A DNA stretch of 64,000 bases from an uncultured Opitutia bacterium (GTDB lineage Bacteria > Verrucomicrobiota > Verrucomicrobiia > Opitutales > UBA953). Position numbers and translations under genes: made by a program. Shown here piece after piece: positions 18,710-29,432 of the stretch. The stretch is taken from assembly GCA_945957395.1 (NCBI GenBank), contig CAMFKE010000002.1:248001-312000 (forward strand), in the 5' to 3' direction. The notes beneath the pieces were generated by a model, which was given only the letters and a program-made list of their open reading frames with translations, had not been told where the DNA came from and did no database searches. Positions within the stretch are counted from its first letter, which is position 1, and each line of letters starts with the position of its first letter.

Positions 18710-21700
18710 ATGGAAAAGCTCCCCCCGGTTATCGCCGAAGGCGATTGGGCCCAAGTGTATGGCTGGACGGCCGTGCGCGCCGGCAAGGCGATGTCGGAAG
18801 CCAAGGCGGTTTCCGACATGACCTGGGAGTTCCCCACCCTCGCCGGCATCGTGCGGTCGCCGGAAGGCGAATTCCGCCCCGTGCTCAACCTGCGCTCTGC
18901 CGCGTTCACCGAAAACCGCTGCGCGTGCGCCGACGGACGCCGCGGCAAGTTCTGCGCCCACGCCCTGGCCCTTTATTTCTCATATTGGTCGAACCGTTTC
19001 GCCGCCACCGAGGCGAAGGTCGCCGCCCAAAAAGCCGCCGCCCGCTCCGCGCCCGAAAAGCCGGCGCAGGCCGCTCCCGCAGCCGGCAGGATCGGCAACG
19101 GACGCATCGCCATCATCCCCGCCGCTCCCGCCAAAACGCCGCCTCCGACCGCCAAGGCGGCCCCGGCGTCCGACGCCATACCGACGGAACCCAAATCCCT
19201 CGCCCTCGCCCCGGAGCGCGGCTTGCCCCTGACATTCCGCCTCCTGCTGCCGCCCGCTCCCAAGCTCGCCGAGGCCGCCGCCGGCGACTCCGTCATGGTG
19301 AAGCTCGAGGCGCTCATGCCCGACGGCAAACCCGCCGCTCCCGAGTTCCTCGACCGCGGACGCGCCTACAAGATGACGCCGCAGGACGCGCGTCTCGCGG
19401 CCCTTGTGGAGCACTGGTGCGGAGGGCGCCTGCACGGGCTCCTGCGCCTCACCCGCGAGCGTCTCGCCGCGCTCGCGGCCATCGCCGCCGGGCGCCCGAC
19501 CTTCGCCTACGCCGACGCCCCCCGAACCCCGATCGGATGGGACGGCGAACGGCTGCACGGCGTGCACGAGATACTCGCGAAAGCGGAACTCGAAACCAGG
19601 TGCGCGGAACAGGAAGCGCCCGCCAGCGCACCTTTTCCCAAGCGTTCTCCGGCATCCGTTCCGCATTCCACGCTTCGAGCTCCGAGTTCCTCGCTCCGCA
19701 GTCCGAGTTCGTCCCCCCAGCCCGCCGTCTCGCGCGACCCCTCGCGTCCGCTGCGCATCGAAGGCGCTCTCAACTGGCTCGCCGTGCGCCTGCCCTCGCG
19801 AGAAAGCGAACACTACGCCGGGGCGCGCGAGATGCTCGCGTCGTCAGGATTCCTCAACGACGCCACCTCGGGAGTCTGGCGGCTCACGGACCGGCACAAG
19901 GTGCTCTCCTTCCTCGCCGCCAACCTCGAGAAACTCGAATACGAATACGGCGCCGACTTCGCCGACGCGCTAGCGCAGGAGCTCGCCGTGAAGGTGAAGA
20001 CCGCCACCGCCTCCTGCTCCGCCACCGCCTCCGGCGACTCCTTCGAAATCGAGCTCAGGCTCGACACCCACGGCGCCGACCCGGCGGCCGTCAACCGCGC
20101 CCTCGCGCGCAACCAGCCGTATTTGGAAAACCATGACGGCAAGGTCGTCCTTCTGCCGCCCAAGGCGGTGAAACAGGTGGACGACGCCCGCCGCCGCCTC
20201 TGCGGCGATCCCGACGCGCCCCATGCCGGCCCCGTTTTCCGAAAAAAGCTCAGCGTCGCCGAGCTCGCCGACGCCGAGGCCACGCTCGACCCGCTCGCCG
20301 TCCCCTTCGACCCGCCCGAAACCTGGAAGAAGCGCGCCGGGGCGCTGCGCAACCTCTCCCGCCTCGAGCCGGCGCCGTGCCTGCCCTCGCTCAGGGACCG
20401 ACTGCGACTCTACCAACAGATCGGCGCGGCCTGGCTTTGGCACCTGCACCGAAACGCGCTCGGCGGCGTCCTCGCGGACGAGATGGGTCTGGGCAAAACC
20501 GTCCAGGCGCTCTCGTACCTCGACGGCGTGCTGCGCTCCGGCGGCCCCGAAGCGCGCGTCCTGGTGGTCTGCCCGGCGGCGCTCACAGAGAACTGGTTCC
20601 GCGAGGCCGACCGGTTCCTGCCGGGCCGCCCCGTGCTCAAGCACCACGGCGGCAACCGCGGCGCGCACGCCGAAGTGTTTTCCGGATACGACATCGTGGT
20701 GACCAGCTACGCCACGCTCGCCCGCGACTCCGAGCTTTTCGCCGAGGTCGAGTGGTCGGCGGTCGTGGCCGACGAGGCCCAGCACATCAAGAACCGCCGC
20801 TCGCTCAACGCTCAGGCGCTGCGGCGGGTGCGCGCCAAGGGGCGCGCCGTGCTCACCGGCACGCCCGTGGAGAACTCCCTCGACGACCTGCGCTCCATTT
20901 TCGACTTCCTCATGCCAGGCTACCTCGCGAAGCCGCCCGCCGGGCTCTCGCGAGAGGACCGCGCCTGGCACGACAACCGTCTGCGCGAGCAGTGCGCGCC
21001 GTACATCCTTCGGCGCTCCAAGAAACTCGTCGCCCCCGAACTGCCCGACAAGATCGAGCAGACCGTCTTCTGCGAGATGGAGCCGCAGCAGCGCAAGCTC
21101 TACGCCAAGTGGCTCGACGAGACACGCGCCGAGATCTTCAACCTCGAGGTCGGCGGCGCCTCCGAGGCGCGCGTGCGCCACGCCGCCTTCCGCCAGCTCC
21201 TGCGCCTTCGCCAGATCTGCGCCGACCCTCGCCTCGTCTCGACCGAGGCCTCCGAGGAGGATTCCGCCAAGCTGCGCGCGCTGCGCGAAATCCTCGACGA
21301 GGCCGCCGACGGCGAACACCGCGTGCTGGTGTTCTCCCAGTTCGTCGAGGCGCTCAAACTCATCCGCGAATCGCTGGAGCGCGACAGCGTCCCGTTCTGC
21401 TACATCGACGGCTCCACGCGCGACCGACAGAAGGAGGTGGACCGGTTCAACGCCAACGCCGACATCCCCGTCTTCCTCATCTCGCTGAAGGCCGGCGGCG
21501 TGGGCCTCAACCTCACCGGGGCCGACACCGTCGTGCACTTCGACCCGTGGTGGAACCCCGCCGCCGAGGCCCAGGCAACCGACCGCGCCCACCGTATCGG
21601 CCAGACGCGCAAGGTGACCGCCATCCGCCTCATCGCCGCCGGTACGGTCGAGGAGCGCGTCCTGGCCATCCAGGAGACCAAGGCGAAGCTGCTCGCCGAA

Positions 21701-21781
21701 CTGCTCGAGGCGGGCGACGAGGCCAACGCCTCGGTCTCCATGGGCGACATCAAGGACCTGCTCGGGCTGAACACCAAGTAG
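18710..21781 (+). CDS. SNF2 family helicase with N-terminal SWIM zinc finger
   Basis: A 1023-residue Swi2/Snf2 DNA translocase of the bacterial RapA/HepA-like type. The SWIM finger is Cys71, Cys73, Cys82, His84 in CACADGRRGKFCAH. A long middle region (about 90-540) of weak similarity includes a Ser/Pro-rich insert near residues 310-345. The motor has motif I ADEMGLGKTVQ (about 588), motif II DEAQHIKN (about 687), TGTPVENSLDDL, then the second lobe with VLVFSQF, LISLKAGGVGLNLTGAD and QATDRAHRIGQTRKV. These proteins remodel nucleoprotein or RNA polymerase complexes; the exact role is unknown. It stands alone, convergent with the minus-strand operon that follows. Confidence 0.9.
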   Translation: MEKLPPVIAEGDWAQVYGWTAVRAGKAMSEAKAVSDMTWEFPTLAGIVRSPEGEFRPVLNLRSAAFTENRCACADGRRGKFCAHALALYFSYWSNRFAATEAKVAAQKAAARSAPEKPAQAAPAAGRIGNGRIAIIPAAPAKTPPPTAKAAPASDAIPTEPKSLALAPERGLPLTFRLLLPPAPKLAEAAAGDSVMVKLEALMPDGKPAAPEFLDRGRAYKMTPQDARLAALVEHWCGGRLHGLLRLTRERLAALAAIAAGRPTFAYADAPRTPIGWDGERLHGVHEILAKAELETRCAEQEAPASAPFPKRSPASVPHSTLRAPSSSLRSPSSSPQPAVSRDPSRPLRIEGALNWLAVRLPSRESEHYAGAREMLASSGFLNDATSGVWRLTDRHKVLSFLAANLEKLEYEYGADFADALAQELAVKVKTATASCSATASGDSFEIELRLDTHGADPAAVNRALARNQPYLENHDGKVVLLPPKAVKQVDDARRRLCGDPDAPHAGPVFRKKLSVAELADAEATLDPLAVPFDPPETWKKRAGALRNLSRLEPAPCLPSLRDRLRLYQQIGAAWLWHLHRNALGGVLADEMGLGKTVQALSYLDGVLRSGGPEARVLVVCPAALTENWFREADRFLPGRPVLKHHGGNRGAHAEVFSGYDIVVTSYATLARDSELFAEVEWSAVVADEAQHIKNRRSLNAQALRRVRAKGRAVLTGTPVENSLDDLRSIFDFLMPGYLAKPPAGLSREDRAWHDNRLREQCAPYILRRSKKLVAPELPDKIEQTVFCEMEPQQRKLYAKWLDETRAEIFNLEVGGASEARVRHAAFRQLLRLRQICADPRLVSTEASEEDSAKLRALREILDEAADGEHRVLVFSQFVEALKLIRESLERDSVPFCYIDGSTRDRQKEVDRFNANADIPVFLISLKAGGVGLNLTGADTVVHFDPWWNPAAEAQATDRAHRIGQTRKVTAIRLIAAGTVEERVLAIQETKAKLLAELLEAGDEANASVSMGDIKDLLGLNTK

Positions 21782-21814
21782 CGAGCCCCCCGCGAGGCGA
21801 GGGAGCGCAGGCGA

Positions 21815-23107
21815 TCAGATGCGCACGGCGAAGTCGCAGGCGACATACCTGCGACCCGTGTTGAGCGTATGCAGGGCTACGACCCCGGGGCCGAGTTCGT
21901 CCGGCGAAAGCGTGTCGCTCGTTCGTTCGGAATAATCGGAGGGCGTAAGCAGGGTCACCTCGCGCAGCACGACCTTGCGCCCGTAGGCGCCGGCGCAATC
22001 CTGCGCCGGCCGGTACAGCCGGCCGTTGTGCGCGTAGGGGCGGCCGGCGCCCCGCGCGTAACGCGCGTCGGACACGACCGGATTGAGCGCATGGGGCGTC
22101 CACCGGCCCGAAAGCGGGTTGTCGGAGTAAAACAGGTGCAGGTCGTCGTCGGCCTTCGCGCCGGGCGCCGCCGCGATGTTGGCGAAGAGCCACCAGCGGC
22201 CGGCATGCTCGAAAACGCTCGGGTCGATGAGCGCGCCGTCGAAGATGCGCCGGCCTTCGGACCAGGCATCCGGCCAGCGGATACACTCGTAGGCGGTCAG
22301 CGCACCGGAGGAGGCCGCCTCGGCGATGAGGTGGGGACGCCCCTCGTACACGAAGACCTGGGGGAACGACAGGTGGTGCGCGGCGACCAGCGCCGGGCGA
22401 GTGTCGCGCAGCCGGACGCCGTCCCACACGCCCACGGCGATGCGCCCGCGCCGTTCCCGATAAAGCATCTCCTCGAAGAACACCCAGGTTTTGCCGTCGG
22501 CCTCGAAAAGGAACGGGTCGGCCCAGATGCGGTCGCGCGGGGGAGCCACGGGCGCGAGCCGCTCCGGCTCGGGGGCGCGGTCGAGGTTGTCCCCGAACAG
22601 GAGCCTCCACTGCTTGCGCGAGAACAGATCCTGCCGCAGCTCGCGCAGCAAGCGCCGCAGGTGCGCGACGGCGTCGGGCTTGCCCGGCGCCTTGGGCGGC
22701 GCATCGGACGCGGTGAGCGCGGCGTGCAGCCTGATATGCGCGAAAAACCTCTCCGGAGCGAGCCCGGCGGCCTTTTCCAGATACGCCGCCGGCAGTGCGG
22801 CCGCCTTGGCAGCCAGACGCGAGGCGGTGTCGCGAGCCGAGTGCGCGACCACGCCGCACACCGTGCGCCGCCGTATCGTCTCGCCGGCCGGAGTGGTCAC
22901 GACCAGGTGGAGCGCGACGGCGGAGGCGCCGCAGAGCACGGCGTGACGGGCGCAGGCGAGCGCGTCGGCATGCCCGCCCTCGTCTCCGTATTCGAGGCGC
23001 CACACGCCGAGCGCGGCGGGCACTGCCGGCATGACGACCGGCGCGGGCTCGCCTCGAGAGGCGGACCAAAGCGGCTCGAGCAGGAAAAGCAGACGGGCGA
23101 GATTCAT
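21815..23107 (-). CDS. Beta-propeller sugar-hydrolase-like protein related to GINT1 N-domain, with shortened formyltransferase-like front
   Basis: A 430-residue protein. Residues about 165-425 show repeated blades of five-bladed propellers: ADPFLFEADGKTWVFFEE, FPQVFVYEGRPHLIAEA, DGALIDPSVFEHAGRWWLFAN, LHLFYSDNPLSGRWTPHALNP and GRPYAHNGRLYRPAQDC. This pattern belongs to the domain named after plant glucosamine inositolphosphorylceramide transferase 1, which in bacteria usually follows a formyltransferase-like domain. The first 160 residues seem to be a shortened remnant of that front (GVWRLEYGD, then LPAAYLEKAAGLAPERFF). No signal peptide is evident. It begins 56 bases after the LolD-like gene and probably ends its operon. 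Activity unknown; a glycan or polysaccharide role is inference. Confidence 0.7.
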   Translation of the reverse strand: MNLARLLFLLEPLWSASRGEPAPVVMPAVPAALGVWRLEYGDEGGHADALACARHAVLCGASAVALHLVVTTPAGETIRRRTVCGVVAHSARDTASRLAAKAAALPAAYLEKAAGLAPERFFAHIRLHAALTASDAPPKAPGKPDAVAHLRRLLRELRQDLFSRKQWRLLFGDNLDRAPEPERLAPVAPPRDRIWADPFLFEADGKTWVFFEEMLYRERRGRIAVGVWDGVRLRDTRPALVAAHHLSFPQVFVYEGRPHLIAEAASSGALTAYECIRWPDAWSEGRRIFDGALIDPSVFEHAGRWWLFANIAAAPGAKADDDLHLFYSDNPLSGRWTPHALNPVVSDARYARGAGRPYAHNGRLYRPAQDCAGAYGRKVVLREVTLLTPSDYSERTSDTLSPDELGPGVVALHTLNTGRRYVACDFAVRI

Positions 23108-23163
23108 GCCGGTATCAGCTGTAGGGGCAATCCGGAGACGCCGCGCAGGCGCGGCGGCCGGGA

Positions 23164-23877
<714 letters not shown>

Positions 23878-23935
23878 GGAGCCGGAAGGTTTTCGGTTTT
23901 CTTGGAGCGGGTTTCGGCCGGAAGTTCGACAGGGG

Positions 23936-25129
23936 TCACGACGAGGTGCCGCGGATGATGTCGCCGGGCTCCAGCTGCGCGGCGCGGCGCGCGGGGAAAA
24001 GGGCGGCCAGCATGACCACCACGGCGGCGGAGGCGACGGCCGCAAGGTAGTGCCTGTAGTCCCAGTTCACCATGAAGTGGTCGGTGGAAAAGATGCCCCG
24101 GATGCGCAACGGCAGGCGCTCCACACCGAGCGTGAGGGCGGCGCCGGCGAGGCACCCGCACAACGAGCCGAGGGCGAGCACCACGGCGCCCAGCCACAGG
24201 AAAACGGCGGTGATGTCGGCCCTCGTGTAGCCCATCGAGCGCAGGATCGCGATCTCCTTAGTCTTCTCCATCACCAGCATCGCGAGCGTGTTGTACATGC
24301 CCAGCGCCGACACCAGAACGATGGTCATCACGGTGACGGCCGAGGACACGCGAAGCGCGCCGAACACATCCAGCCAGACCTTCTCGCGCCGCTGCCAGGG
24401 CGCCACGGCGTGCCCCAGGGCCTCCTCCATTCGCGCCGCCACGGCGGGGGCGCGGTCGGGTTCCTCCAGGTTGACCTGGATGTAGGAGCAGCCGAAGGGG
24501 CGCTCCAACAGGGCGCGCGACTCGGAAAGGTGAATGATGACGCGCACGCGGTCGATGTCGCCGATGCCGGTCTCATAAAGGCCGGCCACGAGAAAACGCC
24601 TGTTCTTGCCGTCACGCAGGAGCGAAACGGAGTCGCCCGGCCGGATGTTGGAACGGCGCGCCAGCTCGGAGCCCAGCAGCACGCTGTTGGGCTGGCGTCG
24701 GAAATCATCCAGCGACCCGGCGATGACCTGTGAGCCCAGGGAGGAGACGGCGAGAAACTCGGCGAGGTCGACGCCGAACAGTTGCACCTCCTGGCGGCGG
24801 AAATTGGAATCGAGCGTGGCGGAGCCCTTGAGCACCTCGGCGGCCCCGGTCACCTCGGCGTAACCGTGCAAGGCGGCCTTGAGCTCGCCGGGGTATTGCA
24901 CGCCCTCGACATATTTCTTGGCGGTCGAAGCCCCCTGAAAGCGGTCGGCCACGCGAAGCGCACCGTCGGTGCCGAGAATGGTGCGGATGAAGAACTGCTC
25001 GAAACCGGAGGTCTGCGCCTGGGTGAGCACGAAGAAGGCGATGCCAAAGGTGATGCCGGCCAGGGTCATCAGCATGGCTCGCCGTTTGGCCAGCAGGAAG
25101 CGTGTGGCGATGCGCAGGGTGGTGCTCAT
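23936..25129 (-). CDS. ABC transporter permease, FtsX/LolC-like
   Basis: A 397-residue inner-membrane protein with the FtsX layout: one membrane helix at about 18-40, a large periplasmic domain (about 45-265), and three helices near 275-300, 320-350 and 365-385. The cytoplasmic loop after helix two ([20 protein letters not shown]) is the conserved coupling segment that contacts the ATPase. Two further in-frame starts lie 10 and 34 codons upstream; the ATG at 25129 directly precedes the first basic residues of the membrane domain and was preferred. It is preceded by the P-type ATPase gene (106 bases) and followed by the LolD-like ATPase. Substrate unknown, probably lipoproteins or other lipids. 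Confidence 0.85.
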   Translation of the reverse strand: MSTTLRIATRFLLAKRRAMLMTLAGITFGIAFFVLTQAQTSGFEQFFIRTILGTDGALRVADRFQGASTAKKYVEGVQYPGELKAALHGYAEVTGAAEVLKGSATLDSNFRRQEVQLFGVDLAEFLAVSSLGSQVIAGSLDDFRRQPNSVLLGSELARRSNIRPGDSVSLLRDGKNRRFLVAGLYETGIGDIDRVRVIIHLSESRALLERPFGCSYIQVNLEEPDRAPAVAARMEEALGHAVAPWQRREKVWLDVFGALRVSSAVTVMTIVLVSALGMYNTLAMLVMEKTKEIAILRSMGYTRADITAVFLWLGAVVLALGSLCGCLAGAALTLGVERLPLRIRGIFSTDHFMVNWDYRHYLAAVASAAVVVMLAALFPARRAAQLEPGDIIRGTSS

Positions 25130-25235
25130 GCGGGCGATCGGAAATGGATTCACCGACATGAGGCGGGATGCGGGTGCGAATGTCACGCCAAGTTTCACGG
25201 CTGCGGAAGCGCCGCCGTGCGCCAGCCGCACGCCG

Positions 25236-27959
25236 CTAATGCCCTTCGACGCGCACCGCCCCGTCCGTCGGCCACCGTCGGCGCACCGCCACCTTGGCGA
25301 CCTCCATTACCGGAACGATGGAGAAGGCGACGGCCACGACGATGGCCCAATCCCACCAGGGAAGCAGCACGATGCCGAAGGCCGGATGCAGGACGGGCAG
25401 GTTCACCAGCCCCACGAGCAGGGCGACCTCCCACAGGATGGCCAGATTCAGCCAGCGGTTGGCGAACGGGCGCAGCAGGGTCGAATGCCTGTCGGAACGA
25501 AACACATACGCCTTCACGAACTGGATGATCACGAGGGTGGCGAAGGTCATGGTGCGAGCCTCCACCTCGGGCCGCCCGGAGTGGCACGCCCAAATGAAAA
25601 CACCCAGCGTGCTCAGCGCCGACCACGCGCCGCCCACCAGCATGAGAGCGATCACCGGAGGCGTGAAGATGCCCCGGCGCGGGTCGCGCGGAGGCCGTTT
25701 CATAAGGTCGCCCTCGGGTGGATCGAACGCCAGGGCCAGAGCGGGCAACCCGTCGGTGGCCAGGTTCACATAAAGAATCTGCACGGCGGTGAGCGGCAGC
25801 GGCAGCCCGGCGAGCGCGGCGCCGGCCATCAGTCCGATTTCGCCGAGATTGGAGGAAAGCAGGTACATCAGGTACTTCTTGATGTTGCCGAAGATGGCGC
25901 GCCCCTCCTCCACCGCCGACACGATGGACGCGAAATTGTCGTCGGTGAGCGTCATGGCCGCGGCCTCCTTGGCCACATCCGTGCCGGTGATGCCCATGGC
26001 CACGCCGATGTCCGCCTTCTTCAACGCCGGAGCGTCGTTCACGCCGTCGCCGGTCATGGCCACCACGCCCCCGCGCTTCTGCAGAGCGTGGATGACGCGC
26101 ATCTTGTGCGCCGGCGAAACGCGCGCGTACACGTCGATGCCGCCGACCTCGCGGTCGAACTCCGCCTCGCTCATCGCCTCCAACTGCGCCCCGGTCACGA
26201 CGCGGCCGCCCTTGATAAGCCCGAGCTCGCGCGCCACGGCCTCGGCGGTCACCGGGTGGTCGCCCGTGATCATGACCACGCGTATGCCGGCCTCGTCGCA
26301 GGTCTTCAGCGCCTCGCGCGCCTCCGGGCGAGGCGGGTCGATCATGCCGACAAGCCCCAGGAAAGTCATGCCGCCTTCGGCATTCTCCGGCGTGGCCTGC
26401 TCGCGCGAGGCCACCCCGAGCACGCGCAAGGCGCCGTCGGCCATCGCCCGCGCCGCCTCCAGCAGTTCGCACCGGGCCGCCTCGTCGAGCGCGACCTCAC
26501 CGCGCGCGGTGCGGTGCTTTTCGCAGGCGGAGAGAATCACCTCGGGCGCGCCTTTGGCGTAGGCGACAAGGCCGCCGTCGGGCCCCCGGTGCAAGGTGGT
26601 CATGCGCTTGGACTCCGAGGTGAAGGAAATCTCGTGCACCCGCGGGAATTCCGCCGCAAGCGCGTCGCGGTCGATGCCGGCCTTCGCGGCGGCCACGACG
26701 AGCGCACCCTCGGTGGGGTCGCCCCGTATTTCCCAAGCAGCGCCACCCTCGCCTCCTCGCACCAATCGCGCGTCGGAACACAGCACGGCCGCGCGCAGCA
26801 ACTCCAGAGGCGCGGCGGCCGGCTCGCCGCCGTCATCAGGAGTGAACTCGCCTTGCGGCGCGTATCCGGCGCCTGAAACCGCCCAACCTCGGCCTCCCGC
26901 ATGCACGCGACGCACGGTCATCTCATCCTTCGTGAGCGTGCCGGTCTTGTCCGAGCAAATGACGCTGGTGCTGCCCAGCGTCTCGACCGCGGGAAGCCGG
27001 CGCATGAGGGCGCGTCGCTTGACGAGCCGCTGCACGCCCATCGCGAGCGAGATGGTGACGACCGCCGGCAGCGCCTCGGGCACGACGGCCACGGCCAGAG
27101 CGATGCCGAACACGAGCATCTCCACAAAAGGCTGACCGCGCATCAGGCCCAACGCCACGATCACGAGCACCACCACAAATGCGGCGCGCGCCAGGCTGCG
27201 ACCAAGCCGGTCGAGGTTCTCCTGCAACGGCGTGCGCCCGGTCTCCACCGAGTGCAGCAGCCCGGCGATTTTGCCGAACTGCGTGCGCATGCCGGTGGCC
27301 GTCACGACCGCCAGCCCGCGACCGTGCGTCACCGCCGTTCCGGCAAACACCATATTGCGCCGGTCCCCCACCGGCAGCTCGCCGACGGGAAGCGCTCCGG
27401 TCGATTTCTCCACGGGCAGCGACTCGCCCGTGAGGGCCGCCTCGCGAGACTGCAGCGACGCGGCCTCCAGCAGCCGCGCGTCGGCGGCGACGATGTCGCC
27501 CGTGCGCAGCACGAGGATGTCGCCCGGGACGACCTCGCGCGCCGGCACCGCGGACTCGGCGCCGCCGCGCAACACGCGCGCGGTGGGGGCGGTCATCCGG
27601 CGCAGCGCCTCGATGGCGCGCTCGGCGCGGAACTCCTGAACGAACCCCAGGGAGACGGCGAACACCACGATGACCGTGATGGCCACCGCCTCGACGACAT
27701 GCCCGAGCGCCGCGGACAATGCGGTGGCCACGAGCAGGATGACGATGAGCACATTCGTGAACTGGGCGCGCAGGATGCCCCAGGCGGACACGCCCGCCTC
27801 GGCCTTCAGTTCGTTGGGCCCGTATTGCGCGAGCCGGGCGGCCGCTTCACCGGATTCCAGACCCGTGGCGCGGGAGGTTTCCAGCCCGGCGACAAGAGCG
27901 TCATCGGATAGCGAATACGCCTGTCGTTCGTTCACGGGTTCGGAAGCGTGGCCGTTCAT
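25236..27959 (-). CDS. Calcium-transporting P-type ATPase (P2A, PacL/SERCA-like)
   Basis: A 907-residue cation pump. The phosphorylated Asp is in ICSDKTGTLTKDEMT, the actuator loop in LTGESLPVEKS, the hinge in TGDGVNDAPALKKADIGVAMG. Residues that bind Ca2+ in SERCA are preserved: PEALP in helix M4, SSNLGEIG in M5, and NLATDGLPALAL in M6, so both calcium sites look intact. The N-terminal cation-ATPase domain is LSDDALVAGLETSRATGLESGEAAARLAQYGPNEL-like. It likely exports Ca2+ from the cytoplasm. The ATG at 27959 matches the family start. It heads the same-strand run with the FtsX-type permease and LolD-like ATPase, though 106 bases separate it. Confidence 0.93.
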   Translation of the reverse strand: MNGHASEPVNERQAYSLSDDALVAGLETSRATGLESGEAAARLAQYGPNELKAEAGVSAWGILRAQFTNVLIVILLVATALSAALGHVVEAVAITVIVVFAVSLGFVQEFRAERAIEALRRMTAPTARVLRGGAESAVPAREVVPGDILVLRTGDIVAADARLLEAASLQSREAALTGESLPVEKSTGALPVGELPVGDRRNMVFAGTAVTHGRGLAVVTATGMRTQFGKIAGLLHSVETGRTPLQENLDRLGRSLARAAFVVVLVIVALGLMRGQPFVEMLVFGIALAVAVVPEALPAVVTISLAMGVQRLVKRRALMRRLPAVETLGSTSVICSDKTGTLTKDEMTVRRVHAGGRGWAVSGAGYAPQGEFTPDDGGEPAAAPLELLRAAVLCSDARLVRGGEGGAAWEIRGDPTEGALVVAAAKAGIDRDALAAEFPRVHEISFTSESKRMTTLHRGPDGGLVAYAKGAPEVILSACEKHRTARGEVALDEAARCELLEAARAMADGALRVLGVASREQATPENAEGGMTFLGLVGMIDPPRPEAREALKTCDEAGIRVVMITGDHPVTAEAVARELGLIKGGRVVTGAQLEAMSEAEFDREVGGIDVYARVSPAHKMRVIHALQKRGGVVAMTGDGVNDAPALKKADIGVAMGITGTDVAKEAAAMTLTDDNFASIVSAVEEGRAIFGNIKKYLMYLLSSNLGEIGLMAGAALAGLPLPLTAVQILYVNLATDGLPALALAFDPPEGDLMKRPPRDPRRGIFTPPVIALMLVGGAWSALSTLGVFIWACHSGRPEVEARTMTFATLVIIQFVKAYVFRSDRHSTLLRPFANRWLNLAILWEVALLVGLVNLPVLHPAFGIVLLPWWDWAIVVAVAFSIVPVMEVAKVAVRRRWPTDGAVRVEGH

Positions 27960-28124
27960 GAAAATTCGGTTCGGATGATTATGTTAGCGCCACACAGGCG
28001 ATGCGCCGGCGGGCATGCGCGATTGTGGCCCCGGATGCCCCCGGGGCAACCGGAAGGGAATATGAAAAACGACCCCCATCGCCCCCTGCGACCCGCGACC
28101 TTTCGTTCCGCAAACGGCGCGAAC

Positions 28125-29303
28125 TCAGGCCGTGGCGACCAGCCTTCTGACAATCAGGATAAAAACGCCGGTGAGCAGGAGATTAACAGCCAGACTGAGC
28201 ACGGCCACGGTGATCATCGGGCCGCCCAACCCGTACCCCAGGCTCAACACCAAGATGCCGGCGCCCACCTCGCCTCGCGGCCACATCGCGACGGACAGCG
28301 CGAGCCGCTCGCGCCAGCCGGCCTCGTCGCGGTAACACAGGACGGGAAACATTTTGCCCAGATTGCTCAGCAGGGTGACGGCCGCCACATGCAACGCGAT
28401 CTGTCCGGCGGTCATCGCCGGCTGAGCGGCGCTCACCGCGCCCAACGCGAGCCCCTCCGGCGCGGAGGGATCGGCACCCGCCCCGATGAGCGGCATGCCA
28501 AGACCGACGAGGAAAATGAAGACACCTGATACGATGTCGGCGAAACGATGCTCCCGCGCGTCATGATGCCGGGCCGGATTGTCGACCAACACGCACCCGA
28601 GGATGAAAGCGGGCAGAAGCACCTCGATGTGAATGGGCACCTCCATGCCGCCCCGGAACGAGGCCCAATGGACCAGCTCGCTGACCGCGACAATCGCCGC
28701 CGAATAGCCCAGCACCGACAAGCGGTCGCAGGCCAGCCGGACGCACCGTAGGAAAACCCAGCCCAAGGCCACCTGCGCCGCCATGATCGCCACCACGACG
28801 CCCATGCCCCACGAGACGCCCACAATCATCATTTTCAGCGGGATGAGCAGCAGCACCGTGTCGAGGTCGTCGAAGATGGCCAGCACTCGCGCCTTGCGGA
28901 AGAGCCAGGTCGCGCCGAGCCCCGCAGCCGCCAACATCGAGAACAAGACGCCGGCGGATGTGGGCGCGGCGAAGCGACCGGCGAGCAACGACTCCTTCCA
29001 AGCCGCGCCGGCGGGCGCCGACTCGGGCAGCAAAACCCAGACAAAATAGGCGGACACAAACAGCCAGGGGAATCCCGCGGCGGTCGCCGCCACCAAGTAG
29101 TCCTTCGCGTAGGGGCGCAGGTTGCCCTTGTCCAAATCGAACTCCAGACCGACATGCACCATGATGAAGGCCAGTCCGACCATCGTCGCCAGACGAACAC
29201 CGAAGGAGACTTCCGGAAATGCCATGCCGAGCAGCCCCGGCAGCCATTGGGAAAAGGCCAGCCCCGTGACCAGCAGAAGCGAAAACAGCGCGACCTTACG
29301 CAT
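28125..29303 (-). CDS. Cation/proton antiporter, CPA family
   Basis: A 392-residue integral membrane protein with about 11-12 hydrophobic segments, of the Na+(K+)/H+ exchanger fold. A conserved acidic pair sits in AIFDDLDTVLLLIP near residue 145, the place of the ion-binding ND/DD motif in such exchangers, and SEL and AMWPRGEVGAGIL near the end resemble the CPA2/KefB consensus. No TrkA-N nucleotide-binding domain is attached. A GTG at 29327 would add eight residues; the ATG at 29303 has GGAA a few bases upstream and starts right at the first helix, so it was preferred. It lies between MscS and the Ca2+ ATPase on the same strand. Confidence 0.82.
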   Translation of the reverse strand: MRKVALFSLLLVTGLAFSQWLPGLLGMAFPEVSFGVRLATMVGLAFIMVHVGLEFDLDKGNLRPYAKDYLVAATAAGFPWLFVSAYFVWVLLPESAPAGAAWKESLLAGRFAAPTSAGVLFSMLAAAGLGATWLFRKARVLAIFDDLDTVLLLIPLKMMIVGVSWGMGVVVAIMAAQVALGWVFLRCVRLACDRLSVLGYSAAIVAVSELVHWASFRGGMEVPIHIEVLLPAFILGCVLVDNPARHHDAREHRFADIVSGVFIFLVGLGMPLIGAGADPSAPEGLALGAVSAAQPAMTAGQIALHVAAVTLLSNLGKMFPVLCYRDEAGWRERLALSVAMWPRGEVGAGILVLSLGYGLGGPMITVAVLSLAVNLLLTGVFILIVRRLVATA

Positions 29304-29432
29304 CGGTTCCAAAATCAAGGAATTCACGCATCACCATGGCCACGGCCTCGAATGCGGAGTATGCGAGCTCGCGGCATCGGACCGGAAGCCGAGCCGACAA
29401 AGTCATGCCGCATGGAGGCTGAGACAACCGCT

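Noticed and set aside
27960-28124. Possible metal-sensing riboswitch before the Ca2+ ATPase
   Set aside because: The 165-base leader has a short hairpin but none of the conserved loops of the yybP-ykoY or Mg2+ riboswitches could be recognised.
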